This document shows, one piece after another, positions 1-6,829 of a DNA stretch of 8,069 nucleotides (position 1 is its first letter; each line of letters opens with the position of its first letter). The position numbers were made by a program, and so were the translations under genes. Source of the stretch: Chloroflexota bacterium (GTDB taxonomy: Bacteria; Chloroflexota; UBA5177; JANWHV01). Location of the stretch: contig JANWHO010000358.1 of NCBI GenBank assembly GCA_025450375.1, positions 1-8,069 on the forward strand, read 5' to 3'. The notes below the pieces were generated by a model. That model had not been told where the DNA came from. It saw only the letters and a program-made list of their open reading frames with translations, and ran no database searches.

Positions 1-2
1 CC

Positions 3-659
3 GGCCAGCGCAACGTGAGCCTGGTGGAGGCACTCCAGCAAGCAGGGGTCCAGGCGGTAGGACTGGCCGGGGTTGATGGGGCGGTGCTCCGAGGCCCCCG
101 GAAGGCGGCGATCACCGTGGTGGAGGATGGCCGGCGGCGAGTTATTCGCGATGACCTGTCCGGGAAGGTCACCGACGTGAATACCCACCTCCTGCACCTG
201 TTGTTGGCGGGCGGCTATCTCCCCGTACTCTGCCCCCCGGCTCTCAGCACCGAGGGGCAGGCGATCAACATCGACGGCGACCGAGCGGCGGCGGCGGTAG
301 CCTGCGCCCTGGGAGCCGAGACCCTCGTCTTGCTCACCGACGTTCCGGGCCTCCTGCGGGACCGTGAGGATCCCGCCTCGCTGGTCGAGCGGCTCGATCC
401 GCGAGAAGTCAACGAGGCGATGAGTCTGGCGAGCGGCGGGATGCGGAAAAAGCTCCTGGGCGCGCATGAAGCGATCGTCGGTGGAGTTGGCCGGGCAGTG
501 CTCGCGTTGGGCCGCGGACCCGAACCGATCCGCCGGGCCCTTGCGGGCGGCGGCACCTGGATCGAAGCCGCCCCTGGCCATGCGGCGGCGTCCAGCCCTG
601 GCGCGCGCCCACCCGCGACGCCGGCCACGCTCGCCACACGGGAGGAACAGCACGCATGA
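3..659 (+). CDS. lysZ: [LysW]-aminoadipate / [LysW]-glutamate kinase LysZ, 5' truncated by window edge
   Basis: Amino-acid kinase family protein related to ArgB. It phosphorylates the side-chain carboxylate of aminoadipate (or glutamate) while that molecule is attached to the carrier LysW, in the cytoplasm. The frame is open from base 3, giving 218 visible residues. The family is usually about 265-270 residues, so roughly 95 N-terminal residues, including the glycine-rich phosphate-binding loop, lie outside the window. The GTG at 15 is an internal valine codon, not a start, because the family-like text GQRN precedes it. Visible family motifs are AVGLAGVDG, SGKVTDVN, GYLPVLCPPALS, AINIDGDRAAAAVA, LLTDVPGLL, ASGGMRKKLLGAHEAI and a PIRRALAGGGTWI end. 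LysZ is preferred over ArgB because of the LysZ-like PIRRAL-G-GT ending and the adjacent lysK and lysW. About 30 Ala/Pro-rich residues follow the normal family end. The stop overlaps the lysK start (ATGA, 656-659). Confidence 0.92.
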   Translation, partial: GQRNVSLVEALQQAGVQAVGLAGVDGAVLRGPRKAAITVVEDGRRRVIRDDLSGKVTDVNTHLLHLLLAGGYLPVLCPPALSTEGQAINIDGDRAAAAVACALGAETLVLLTDVPGLLRDREDPASLVERLDPREVNEAMSLASGGMRKKLLGAHEAIVGGVGRAVLALGRGPEPIRRALAGGGTWIEAAPGHAAASSPGARPPATPATLATREEQHA

Positions 660-1753
660 CTACCGCGATACCATCAGCCAACCCGCGCGAACGCGGCACG
701 GCCCTGGATGACCGGGCCCTTCTGCATCGTATGCTGGAGATCCGCAGCCTATCAGGCCAGGAACGGCCACTGGCGGAATTCCTTCGAGCGGAAATGCAGG
801 CCCGAGGTTTTCGGGCTCGGATCGATGAGGCAGGGAACGCGGTCGGGGAACGCGGGACCGCCGATTCCGGTCCAACTATCGTTCTTCTTGGACACATGGA
901 CACCGCGCCGGGCGACGTTCCGGTTCGCCTGGATGGCGATCTGCTGCAAGGGCGAGGCGCGGTCGACGCCAAGGGCCCGCTGGCGACCTTTATCGCCGCC
1001 GCCTCCACCTATGACGGCCCTGGGCGCGTGGTGGTGATTGGCGCGGTGGAGGAAGAGTCCGCGACCGCCAAGGGGGCCCGGCTCGCCGCCGCTCTGTACC
1101 AGCCGGATGCCGCGATCATCGGGGAACCCAGCGCCTGGGACCGGGTAACAGTGGGGTACAAGGGCCGCCTCTTGGCGGAGTACCAGGCACGGCAGCCCAG
1201 CGAGCATACCGCCGGCCGGCACCCCAGCGTCTGTGATCGGGCGGTCAGCTTCTGGCATCGGGCCAGCGAGGCCATCGAGCACTTCAATGCCGGACGATCT
1301 CCGGCGATTTTTGATCGGCTGCAGGGTTCGTTGCGCACCATGCACTCCGCGAGCGACGGCCTGGAGGACGTGGCGACCCTGAACATGGGCTTCCGCCTCC
1401 CTACCGGTTTCAATATAGACGCCTGGCGAGGCGCCCTGATCGCTCTGGCCGGAGAGGATACCGTCCGCTTCCGCGCCTATGAACGGGCGGTGCGGGTGGA
1501 TAAGAACACGCCGCTGGCCCGCGCCATGCTGGCGGCTATTCGTGCTTCAGGCGGCCAACCGCGGTTCGCGGTGAAGACGGGGACCAGCGACCTCAATGTA
1601 GTGGCCGAACACTGGTCCTGCCCCCTTCTGGCCTACGGACCCGGCGACGCGGGGCTGGATCACACCCCTAACGAGCATATCGACCTGACCGAGTATGACA
1701 AAGCGATCATTATCGTGCGAACCGCGCTGGCCGAGTTGGCCCGCGCGTTATAA
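656..1753 (+). CDS. lysK: [LysW]-lysine / [LysW]-ornithine hydrolase LysK
   Basis: Zinc-dependent M20-type peptidase that cuts the isopeptide bond between the C-terminal glutamate of LysW and the finished lysine (or ornithine), the last step of the carrier pathway. The 365 residues show the full metal-site set: LGHMDTAPG (H80, D82), GAVDAKGPLA (D104), the catalytic acidic pair in AVEEESATAKGAR (E132/E133), IIGEPSAWDRVTVGYKGR (E157), and DHTPNEHIDL (H336). KTGTSDLN at 307-314 is typical of LysK rather than of general M20 peptidases such as DapE or ArgE. The ATG at 656 has a strong GGAGGAA site at 641-647 with an 8-base spacer and overlaps the lysZ stop by four bases, so translation of the two is probably coupled. 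lysW follows 21 bases downstream. Length is normal and no key residue is missing. Whether it serves lysine, arginine or both cannot be told from this window. Confidence 0.94.
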   Translation: MTTAIPSANPRERGTALDDRALLHRMLEIRSLSGQERPLAEFLRAEMQARGFRARIDEAGNAVGERGTADSGPTIVLLGHMDTAPGDVPVRLDGDLLQGRGAVDAKGPLATFIAAASTYDGPGRVVVIGAVEEESATAKGARLAAALYQPDAAIIGEPSAWDRVTVGYKGRLLAEYQARQPSEHTAGRHPSVCDRAVSFWHRASEAIEHFNAGRSPAIFDRLQGSLRTMHSASDGLEDVATLNMGFRLPTGFNIDAWRGALIALAGEDTVRFRAYERAVRVDKNTPLARAMLAAIRASGGQPRFAVKTGTSDLNVVAEHWSCPLLAYGPGDAGLDHTPNEHIDLTEYDKAIIIVRTALAELARAL

Positions 1754-1774
1754 GAACATGGGGAGAAAGAACCG

Positions 1775-1939
1775 ATGACTATCGAATGTCCGGAATGCGC
1801 CGCCACGATTACCCTCAATGGTCCAGTGAAGGGCGAGATTCTGCGCTGCTCCGACTGCGGGGCCGATCTCGAGGTCACCAGCCTCGATCCGCTGGCCCTG
1901 GCTCTGGCCCCCATGGAGGAGGAGGACTGGGGAGAGTAA
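1775..1939 (+). CDS. lysW: Amino-group carrier protein LysW (54 aa)
   Basis: Small acidic carrier protein that protects the amino group of aminoadipate (or glutamate) by linking it to its own C-terminal glutamate. The loaded protein is then handed between LysX, LysZ, LysY, LysJ and LysK. The 54-residue frame begins MTIECPECAATITL. It has two zinc-knuckle pairs, C5-x2-C8 and C25-x2-C28 (CSDCGADLEV), an acidic second half, and ends in the diagnostic EDWGE tail, whose last glutamate is the attachment site. The ATG at 1775 has a purine-rich GGGGAG site at 1760-1765 with a 9-base spacer. The gene starts 21 bases after the lysK stop and is the last gene of the block. It is short enough to be missed by ORF callers with a length cutoff, but the motif content leaves little doubt. 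Confidence 0.96.
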   Translation: MTIECPECAATITLNGPVKGEILRCSDCGADLEVTSLDPLALALAPMEEEDWGE

Positions 1940-1954
1940 CGGCGGTAACCCACT

Positions 1955-1984
1955 TTCACATTCCCGACCGCTTTCAGCTATACT
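1955..1984 (+). promoter_or_regulatory. Predicted sigma-70-type promoter of the ABC transporter genes
   Basis: TTCACA at 1955-1960 and TATACT at 1979-1984 each match the bacterial vegetative consensus at five of six positions, separated by 18 bases. Transcription would begin near 1990-1992, leaving an untranslated leader of about 145 bases before the binding-protein start. It lies just after lysW in the only sizeable gap before the transporter genes, which fits independent expression of the two blocks. This is read by eye from consensus and not confirmed. Confidence 0.5.
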
Positions 1985-1989
1985 TCTCC

Positions 1990-2010
1990 CAACCACTGGG
2001 GCCATGGTTG
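1990..2010. repeat. Inverted repeat at the predicted transcription start (possible operator or 5' hairpin)
   Basis: CAACCA at 1990-1995 is the exact reverse complement of TGGTTG at 2005-2010, with nine bases between. It begins at the expected start of transcription from the 1955-1984 promoter, where a repressor site or a protective 5' hairpin would be placed. Six base pairs can occur by chance, so the functional reading is tentative. Confidence 0.3.
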
Positions 2011-2017
2011 AAGCCGT

Positions 2018-2073
2018 GCCACCGTGTCACCGTTGCTCGTATATTCTGGTGGCGAGGCTGAAGTCTGGGTGAT
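2018..2073 (+). other. Leader region with competing CACC/GGTG pairings, no known riboswitch recognised
   Basis: In the predicted leader, GCCACC (2018-2023) can pair with GGTGGC (2048-2053), and GTCACC (2026-2031) can pair with GGTGAT (2068-2073, one G-U pair). The two pairings interlock, so they would either compete or form a pseudoknot. I recognise no established riboswitch or T-box motif here. The rest of the 1940-2136 gap shows no gene and no terminator-like stem with a T-tract after lysW. Confidence 0.2.
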
Positions 2074-2136
2074 GGAACCGTCGCCCAGCAATCTTCTTTA
2101 TCGCGGCGCTTAGTTATTGCCGGAGTTGAATACGTT

Positions 2137-3705
2137 ATGGAAAGAGCTTGGAAAGTCCCAGGATCGCGGCGCCTCAAAGCAATTGCCCTGGTTGGAGTCC
2201 TCGCCCTCACCGGCGTATTGCCGGCGTCCATGACTCAGGCGAGGCAGGCCCGCGCCGCCAACGATACCGTGTACATCGGCTGGCCGCTCGCGCCTCAGAC
2301 GTTCGATCCCCCTAGCGCGCCGGACAACCCGAGCATCTGGGTTCTGGTCAATATCTACGATCAGCTCCTCCGTACCGCAAACGATGGGGTAACCCTGCAG
2401 CCGGACCTGGCAACCAGTTGGGACATCTCCAAGGACGGCACTATTTATACATTCCACCTCAGACATAATGTCACCTTCCATAATGGAGCGCCTTTGACGG
2501 CGGCCGATGTGAAATTCACCCTTGACCGAGCGCGCGAGCCCTCCCAACTTTGGGCTTTTATCCTGGGCGCGATCAAGCACGTGGACGTGGTAGACACCAC
2601 TACCCTCAGGGTGACCCTGCTCCACGCATGGGCACCATTTCTCTCCGACGTGGCCTTTTTTGGCTCCGGCGTGTATCCCGAAGCCTATTTCAAGAAGGTG
2701 GGCGCCAAGTACATGGCCCAACACCCGATCGGCACCGGCCCCTACATGCTAGAAGCATACAAGAATGGGTCCATGACCCGGCTGAAAAAGAACCCCGCCT
2801 ACTTCCTCGCCAACCAGTTCCCCATGCAACATGTGGAGTTCGATGTGATCCCCTCGGACAGCACGAGACTGCTGGAAGTGCAGAGCGGCCAGCTTGATGT
2901 CGATAACGTGTTGGCCCCCAATCTCGTCACCGCGATCAACGCAAGCCAGAACGCGAAAGCTCAGGTGTTGCCTTCCACCAAGATTACCTACCTTCAGCCG
3001 AGTCATAAGGTAGCGCCCTTCGGCGACGTGAACGTACGGCAGGCGATCAACCACGCGATTGACCGCGCCGCGATCATCAAGGCGGTCTATAAGGGCTATG
3101 CGACGCCGGCCAACTCCTTCATGGCCAAGGGGGCGATTGATTGGGATCCCAATCTCCCATCGCCCACCTACAACCTGGCCCTGGCCCGCCAATACCTCGC
3201 CAAGTCATCCGTGCCCCACGGTTTCAACATGACCCTGGATCTGGGCGCGGGTAACCTGGAGCAGCAGCAAATCTCGGTCATCTTCCAGTCGGAGATGAAG
3301 CAAATCGGGATCAATGTCACGATCAAGCAGATGGATCCCACCACCCTGGCCACCGACAACCAAAACATGAAGTTCAGCATGATCAACCAGTATTGGACCA
3401 ACGACATCCCTGATCCGGATGAATTGGTCGCCTACGCGGTGGACTACTCGAACTCCTCGGTTCGGTCCTACCTCACCCAATATGACAATCCAACCCTGAT
3501 AAAGCTGGTCCACGAAGGCGAGTCCACTCGTGATCCGGCCGCCCGCCAGAAGATTTACTACCAGATCCAGGAAATCTTCGCCCAACAGGTGCCGTTCTTC
3601 TATCTCACCTACACACCGTTCATTAACGGGGTCAATAACCATGTGCATGGCTTTGGCCAAAACCCGCTTGGCTATTTCATTCTCCAGGGTGTAACCAAGT
3701 CGTGA
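2137..3705 (+). CDS. Peptide-type ABC transporter substrate-binding protein (family 5, DppA/OppA-like)
   Basis: Extracytoplasmic binding protein that captures the substrate (peptides, or another ligand of this broad family) and delivers it to the membrane permeases encoded next. It has 522 residues, normal for the family. Residues 1-40 form an export signal: basic n-region with RRLK, hydrophobic stretch AIALVGVLALTGVL, and a likely signal peptidase I site after ARA (38-40). The family 5 domain follows, with LQPDLATSWDISKDG at 87-101 and the HLRHNVTFHNGAPLTAADV segment at 107-125. It ends in a normal VHGFGQNPLGYF tail. The protein contains no cysteine at all, so it lacks a lipobox and cannot be a conventional lipoprotein. 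The ATG at 2137 has a modest GGAG site (2122-2125) with a rather long 11-base spacer. It is first in the transporter block, 221 bases before the first permease. The substrate is not predictable from sequence. Confidence 0.93.
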   Translation: MERAWKVPGSRRLKAIALVGVLALTGVLPASMTQARQARAANDTVYIGWPLAPQTFDPPSAPDNPSIWVLVNIYDQLLRTANDGVTLQPDLATSWDISKDGTIYTFHLRHNVTFHNGAPLTAADVKFTLDRAREPSQLWAFILGAIKHVDVVDTTTLRVTLLHAWAPFLSDVAFFGSGVYPEAYFKKVGAKYMAQHPIGTGPYMLEAYKNGSMTRLKKNPAYFLANQFPMQHVEFDVIPSDSTRLLEVQSGQLDVDNVLAPNLVTAINASQNAKAQVLPSTKITYLQPSHKVAPFGDVNVRQAINHAIDRAAIIKAVYKGYATPANSFMAKGAIDWDPNLPSPTYNLALARQYLAKSSVPHGFNMTLDLGAGNLEQQQISVIFQSEMKQIGINVTIKQMDPTTLATDNQNMKFSMINQYWTNDIPDPDELVAYAVDYSNSSVRSYLTQYDNPTLIKLVHEGESTRDPAARQKIYYQIQEIFAQQVPFFYLTYTPFINGVNNHVHGFGQNPLGYFILQGVTKS

Positions 3706-3743
3706 TCCGGAGCCTGGGCATGGGTGAGGAGTCGGGCAGCGCG

Positions 3744-3788
3744 CGGCCTCCGACTGAGGTCGGATGGCAGGGACGACGGCTGAGGCCG
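3744..3788. repeat. Cluster of small inverted repeats with TGAG loops
   Basis: TCCGAC (3749-3754) and GTCGGA (3759-3764) close a TGAG loop, and CGGC (3777-3780) and GCCG (3785-3788) close another TGAG loop. Alternatively CGGCCTC (3744-3750) pairs exactly with GAGGCCG (3782-3788), enclosing the region. All of this is non-coding, between the binding protein and the first permease. The loops resemble the TGAA loop of the larger hairpin just downstream, which suggests a related palindromic element. Confidence 0.5.
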
Positions 3789-3815
3789 GGTGGAGGAGGT
3801 CAAGTCTAGATTGTG

Positions 3816-3873
3816 CGGTTATCCCCGCTTGAAGCCCCGGCCTGAAGGCTGGGGCTTCAAGCGGGGATAACCG
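3816..3873. repeat. Near-perfect 27-bp hairpin with TGAA tetraloop between binding-protein and permease genes
   Basis: Bases 3816-3838 are the exact reverse complement of 3851-3873 (23 bp, arm starting CGGTTATCCCCGC). The pairing continues inward through one G-U pair (3839/3850) and three G-C pairs to a TGAA loop at 3843-3846, making a 27-bp stem. No T-tract follows, so it is not a normal intrinsic terminator. Known roles for such stems between a binding-protein gene and its permeases are stabilising the upstream mRNA and lowering expression of the downstream genes, as REP elements do between malE and malF in Escherichia coli. It may also be a dispersed palindromic element, for example a relic of an IS200/IS605-type end hairpin. 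The pairing is certain; the role is inference. Confidence 0.85.
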
Positions 3874-3912
3874 GGCCCGCGAAGGCATGAACGAGGCGAG
3901 TTGGACGCGCGC

Positions 3913-3919
3913 AGGAAGG
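3913..3919 (+). promoter_or_regulatory. Ribosome binding site deciding the GTG start of the first permease
   Basis: AGGAAGG lies seven bases before GTG 3927. It supports that start over the ATG at 3887, which is in another frame and soon meets a stop. Confidence 0.7.
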
Positions 3920-3926
3920 TAGGTCA

Positions 3927-4865
3927 GTGGGGCGGTTCGGGTTTGTCATTCCGCGCTTAATCCAGATGGTTCCGGTAGCCATCGGGATTACGATCATCAC
4001 CTTCTTCCTTATTCATCTCATCCCCGGCGATCCGGTGGCGGCTCTGCTGGGCAATCACTACTCCGTGACCAGCGCGCATGCCCTGCGAATCGCGCTTGGC
4101 CTCGACAAACCGCTGTGGAACCAGTATCTGATTTTCCTGGGGAACCTCCTGCATGGAGACCTTGGCAACTCCATCTATTATGAGGAGTCGGTTCGCGACT
4201 TGATTTTTAGCCGGATCGAGCCCACTATCTGGCTCGTGGTGTACGCGGCCGTGCTGGCGGCGCTGATCTCGGTGCCGCTCGGTATGTTGGCCGCTCTCAA
4301 GCGGAATAGCCTGATCGACCAGGCAATCCGAGCTTTCTTTCTGGTTGCCCTGGCCATGCCCGCTTTCTGGGTGGGGATTATTCTGGTCCTCATCTTCAGC
4401 ATTCATTTCACTATTTTCCCGGTCAGTGGTTTCGGCAATGACGTTCCCAGCCACATCAAGGATCTATTTCTTCCCTCCTTGACGATCGCCCTGAGCTTTG
4501 GCGCCATCCTGATCCGGTCGCTGCGGAACAGCACATTGTCCGTGCTGCGCGCGGATTATGTCGATACGGCGAGAGCCAAGGGGCTGCCGAACCGGGTCAT
4601 TCTGGGCCGGCATGTCCTGCGGAATGCCCTCCTATCCACGGTGACCATTTTTGGCGTTAACATCGCTTTCCTGATGGGCGCCACGGTGATCGTGGAAAAT
4701 GTCTTCGCCCTGGGCGGAATCGGGCAATTGCTGGTCTCGGCCATCCAGCAGCGCGACTACGCGGTAGTTCAAGGAATCACCCTCCTGATCGCGTTCTTCG
4801 TCATTGGCATCAATCTACTCACCGATGTAGCCTATGGATTGCTGGACCCTCGGGTGCAGCAATGA
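3927..4865 (+). CDS. ABC transporter permease, DppB/OppB-like
   Basis: Integral membrane subunit that forms half of the transport channel together with the DppC-like protein encoded next. It has 312 residues, normal for the family. Likely membrane segments lie near residues 11-31, 100-124, 134-160, 182-198, 237-262 and 281-305. LIPGDPVAALLG (31-42) after the first segment is a typical DppB feature. The cytoplasmic EAA loop that contacts the ATPases reads ADYVDTARAKGL (209-220) followed by PNRVILGRHVLRNALL, and the C-terminus carries LTDVAYGLLDPRV, the usual family ending. The GTG start has a strong AGGAAGG site at seven bases. It lies downstream of the 27-bp hairpin, which may reduce its expression relative to the binding protein. 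The next permease begins about 24 bases after the stop. Confidence 0.95.
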   Translation: MGRFGFVIPRLIQMVPVAIGITIITFFLIHLIPGDPVAALLGNHYSVTSAHALRIALGLDKPLWNQYLIFLGNLLHGDLGNSIYYEESVRDLIFSRIEPTIWLVVYAAVLAALISVPLGMLAALKRNSLIDQAIRAFFLVALAMPAFWVGIILVLIFSIHFTIFPVSGFGNDVPSHIKDLFLPSLTIALSFGAILIRSLRNSTLSVLRADYVDTARAKGLPNRVILGRHVLRNALLSTVTIFGVNIAFLMGATVIVENVFALGGIGQLLVSAIQQRDYAVVQGITLLIAFFVIGINLLTDVAYGLLDPRVQQ

Positions 4866-4889
4866 TTCACCGCCGGCTTTTCGGGGAAC

Positions 4890-5792
4890 GTGAGGCGAGC
4901 AAGCGTGGCCTATGAAGTGGTAGACTCGACCAGCGTACCCCTGTCCAGCATGGCGGGGCAGGCGACCCGGAAGCGGAAACGCCGGGTACGTAGTTGGCCA
5001 TTGCTGATCGGCGGTATCATGCTCGTGCTGATCGCGGCTGCCTGCCTTGCCGCTCCCTTGCTGACCAGCTATGACCCTTCGTTCCAGGACATCAATAACG
5101 CTGGAGCGCCCCCATTCAGTGCCGGCCATTTGTTCGGCACCGACGCGCCTTTCGGCCGGGATACCCTTAGCCGCATCCTCTATGGCGGGCGGATCGATTT
5201 ACTGATCGGGATCGGAGCCACAAGCGTCACCGTGATCGTCGGCACGACGGTGGGCTTGATCGCCGGCTACTTCGGGGGAAAGATCGACGGGATCCTGATG
5301 CGGATCGTGGACATCTTCTTCGCCTTCCCTTTCCTGGTTCTGGTCCTGGCGATTATCGCCATGCTTGGGCCGAGCCTTCTCAATATGTTCATCGCCATCT
5401 GGGCCGTGGGCTGGGTCTCCTATGCCCGCATTATCCGCGGGGAGACCCTGGTAGTGAAAAAGCAGGAGTTCATCCTGGCCGCCCGTACCCTGGGTTATAG
5501 TCATCGCCGGATCATGATCAGGCATATCCTGCCGTCCGTGATTTCGGTTGCCCTGATATTTTCGATGGCTGACGCGGTGGGTAACATCCTGCTCGGCGCG
5601 GCTCTTGGCTATCTGGGGCTGGGCGTCCCGCCACCGACCCCCGAATGGGGCTCCATGATTTCCGATGGCCAAACCTATATGGTCACCCAATGGTGGGTAC
5701 CCACCCTCCCCGGCATCGCGATTGTTCTGGTAGGCATATCGTTCAGCCTGATCGGCGATGGTCTGGCCGATATTCTGAGGCCACAGGGATGA
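4890..5792 (+). CDS. ABC transporter permease, DppC/OppC-like
   Basis: Second membrane subunit of the importer, partner of the DppB-like permease. Read from GTG 4890 it has 300 residues. A basic RKRKRRVRSW stretch (27-36) precedes the first membrane segment (38-58). The OppC-type motif FGTDAPFGRDTLSRILYGGR follows at 82-101. The EAA loop EFILAARTLGYSHRRI is at 193-208, GLGVPPPTPEWGSMISDG at 243-260, and the GDGLADILRP tail is typical. The start is uncertain: GTG 4890 has only a GGGG run three bases away, whereas GTG 4905 has GAGG (4892-4895) with a 9-base spacer and would shorten the protein by five residues. The ATG at 4950 is also in frame but lacks a visible binding site. The stop overlaps the next gene's start (ATGA, 5789-5792), so the two are probably translationally coupled. 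Confidence 0.94.
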   Translation: MRRASVAYEVVDSTSVPLSSMAGQATRKRKRRVRSWPLLIGGIMLVLIAAACLAAPLLTSYDPSFQDINNAGAPPFSAGHLFGTDAPFGRDTLSRILYGGRIDLLIGIGATSVTVIVGTTVGLIAGYFGGKIDGILMRIVDIFFAFPFLVLVLAIIAMLGPSLLNMFIAIWAVGWVSYARIIRGETLVVKKQEFILAARTLGYSHRRIMIRHILPSVISVALIFSMADAVGNILLGAALGYLGLGVPPPTPEWGSMISDGQTYMVTQWWVPTLPGIAIVLVGISFSLIGDGLADILRPQG

Positions 5793-6829
5793 GCGCGACC
5801 GTACTTGCCGCTGACTCAAGGGAACGCTCAGGACAGGCGCCCGAGCCGGGCTCGGTCATTCTCTCGGTCCGCGATCTCCGCACATCGTTCGACACCGAGC
5901 ACGGACTGGTCCGGGCGGTGGACGGGGTCTCGTTCGATCTCCTGGCGGGGGAAACCTTTGGCATCGTGGGCGAAAGCGGCTCCGGAAAAAGCGTTACCTG
6001 CCGCTCGCTGATCGGCCTGCTCCCTACTCCTCCCGCCGTCACGCGCGGTGAGGTGCTCTATAATGGGCGCAATCTGATCGGCCTTTCCTCTCGGCAGATG
6101 CAGATGGTCCGCGGCGCCCATATCTCCATGATCTTTCAAGATCCGATGACGTTCCTCAATCCCTTGATGCGGGTGGGCGACCAAATCGCCGAGTCACTCC
6201 AGGCTCATACTTCCATGGGAAAGCGCGAGCGGGTAACGGCGGCCCTCCGCTTGATGCGTGAAGTAGGCATCCCGGTTCCCGAGCGGCGCATCAACGACTA
6301 CCCACACCAATTCAGCGGGGGCATGCGCCAGCGGGTGCTGATCGCCATCGCCCTTGCCTGCCGGCCCCGGATCCTCCTGGCCGACGAGCCAACGACCGCC
6401 CTGGACGTGACGATCCAGGATCAGATTCTTAGCCTGCTCCTCAATCTGCAACGCGAGTTTGGCATGACCGTCGTCCTGGTCAGCCACGACCTCGGAGTGA
6501 TCGCCGAAACCTGCGACCGCATGGCGGTCATGTATGGGGGGCAAATCGTGGAGCAGGGCGATACCGTTACCTTGCTCACCCAGCCGAAACATCCCTACAC
6601 GCAAGGCCTCCTCCGTTCCCTTCCGGGCGCCACTACTGGCAAATACCTGACCCCTATTCCCGGCGCGCCACCCAGCCTGATCGACCCTCCTCATGGCTGC
6701 CGCTTCCTCGACCGTTGCCCGCTCGCCATGGAGCAATGCCGGACCTGGCACACGGAGCTACTCCCCGTGGGTCCGGATCATCTGTCCCGCTGCATTCGCC
6801 ATGACCAGGTGGAGGTCGCCCATGATTGA
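5789..6829 (+). CDS. Peptide-type ABC transporter ATP-binding protein, DppD/OppD-like
   Basis: Cytoplasmic ATPase that powers uptake as a heterodimer with the DppF-like protein encoded next. From ATG 5789 it has 346 residues. Motifs in order are Walker A GESGSGKS (61-68), Q-loop IFQDP (Q117), signature FSGGMRQR (175-182), Walker B RILLADEP (194-201), D-loop TALD and the switch histidine in SHDLGV (H233). The C-terminal oligopeptide-transporter extension has HPYTQGLL (268-275) and four cysteines, C304, C310, C317 and C335, in the GCRFLDRCP arrangement seen in DppD/OppD proteins that bind an iron-sulfur cluster. ATG 5789 is chosen because it overlaps the preceding stop and has GAGG (5777-5780) eight bases upstream. 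The frame is open further upstream to an ATG at 5645, but that start would bury 48 unrelated residues inside the permease gene. The stop overlaps the next start by eight bases. Confidence 0.95.
   Translation: MSATVLAADSRERSGQAPEPGSVILSVRDLRTSFDTEHGLVRAVDGVSFDLLAGETFGIVGESGSGKSVTCRSLIGLLPTPPAVTRGEVLYNGRNLIGLSSRQMQMVRGAHISMIFQDPMTFLNPLMRVGDQIAESLQAHTSMGKRERVTAALRLMREVGIPVPERRINDYPHQFSGGMRQRVLIAIALACRPRILLADEPTTALDVTIQDQILSLLLNLQREFGMTVVLVSHDLGVIAETCDRMAVMYGGQIVEQGDTVTLLTQPKHPYTQGLLRSLPGATTGKYLTPIPGAPPSLIDPPHGCRFLDRCPLAMEQCRTWHTELLPVGPDHLSRCIRHDQVEVAHD
6811..6816 (+). promoter_or_regulatory. Ribosome binding site deciding the second ATPase start
   Basis: GGAGGT lies five bases before ATG 6822. 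It supports this start over the in-frame ATG at 6693, which would add 43 residues read entirely inside the preceding ATPase gene. Confidence 0.7.

Noticed and set aside
1786..2061. Plus-strand open frame overlapping lysW
   Set aside because: It is a shifted reading of lysW; the lysW frame has the CxxC pairs and the EDWGE tail, while this one has no recognisable features and runs into the promoter region.
3816..3873. Reading the large hairpin as an intrinsic terminator
   Set aside because: There is no T-tract on either side, and the permease genes needed by the binding protein follow in the same direction with no clear promoter of their own.
3205..3888. Minus-strand open frame of 227 codons covering the end of the binding-protein gene and the hairpin spacer
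   Set aside because: Most of it is the antisense of the binding protein, and its start falls beyond the hairpin without a convincing ribosome binding site or domain.
3706..3926. CRISPR array or tandem-repeat reading of the palindromic spacer
   Set aside because: The palindromes differ in stem sequence and length, are not regularly spaced, and no cas-like gene is present.
5645..5788. Upstream extension of the first ATPase frame to an ATG at 5645
   Set aside because: The added 48 residues lie inside the DppC-like permease gene, have no family similarity, and ATG 5789 has a good ribosome binding site and the usual ATGA overlap.
6693..6821. Upstream extension of the second ATPase frame to an ATG at 6693
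   Set aside because: It lies wholly inside the preceding ATPase gene, and ATG 6822 has a GGAGGT site five bases upstream.
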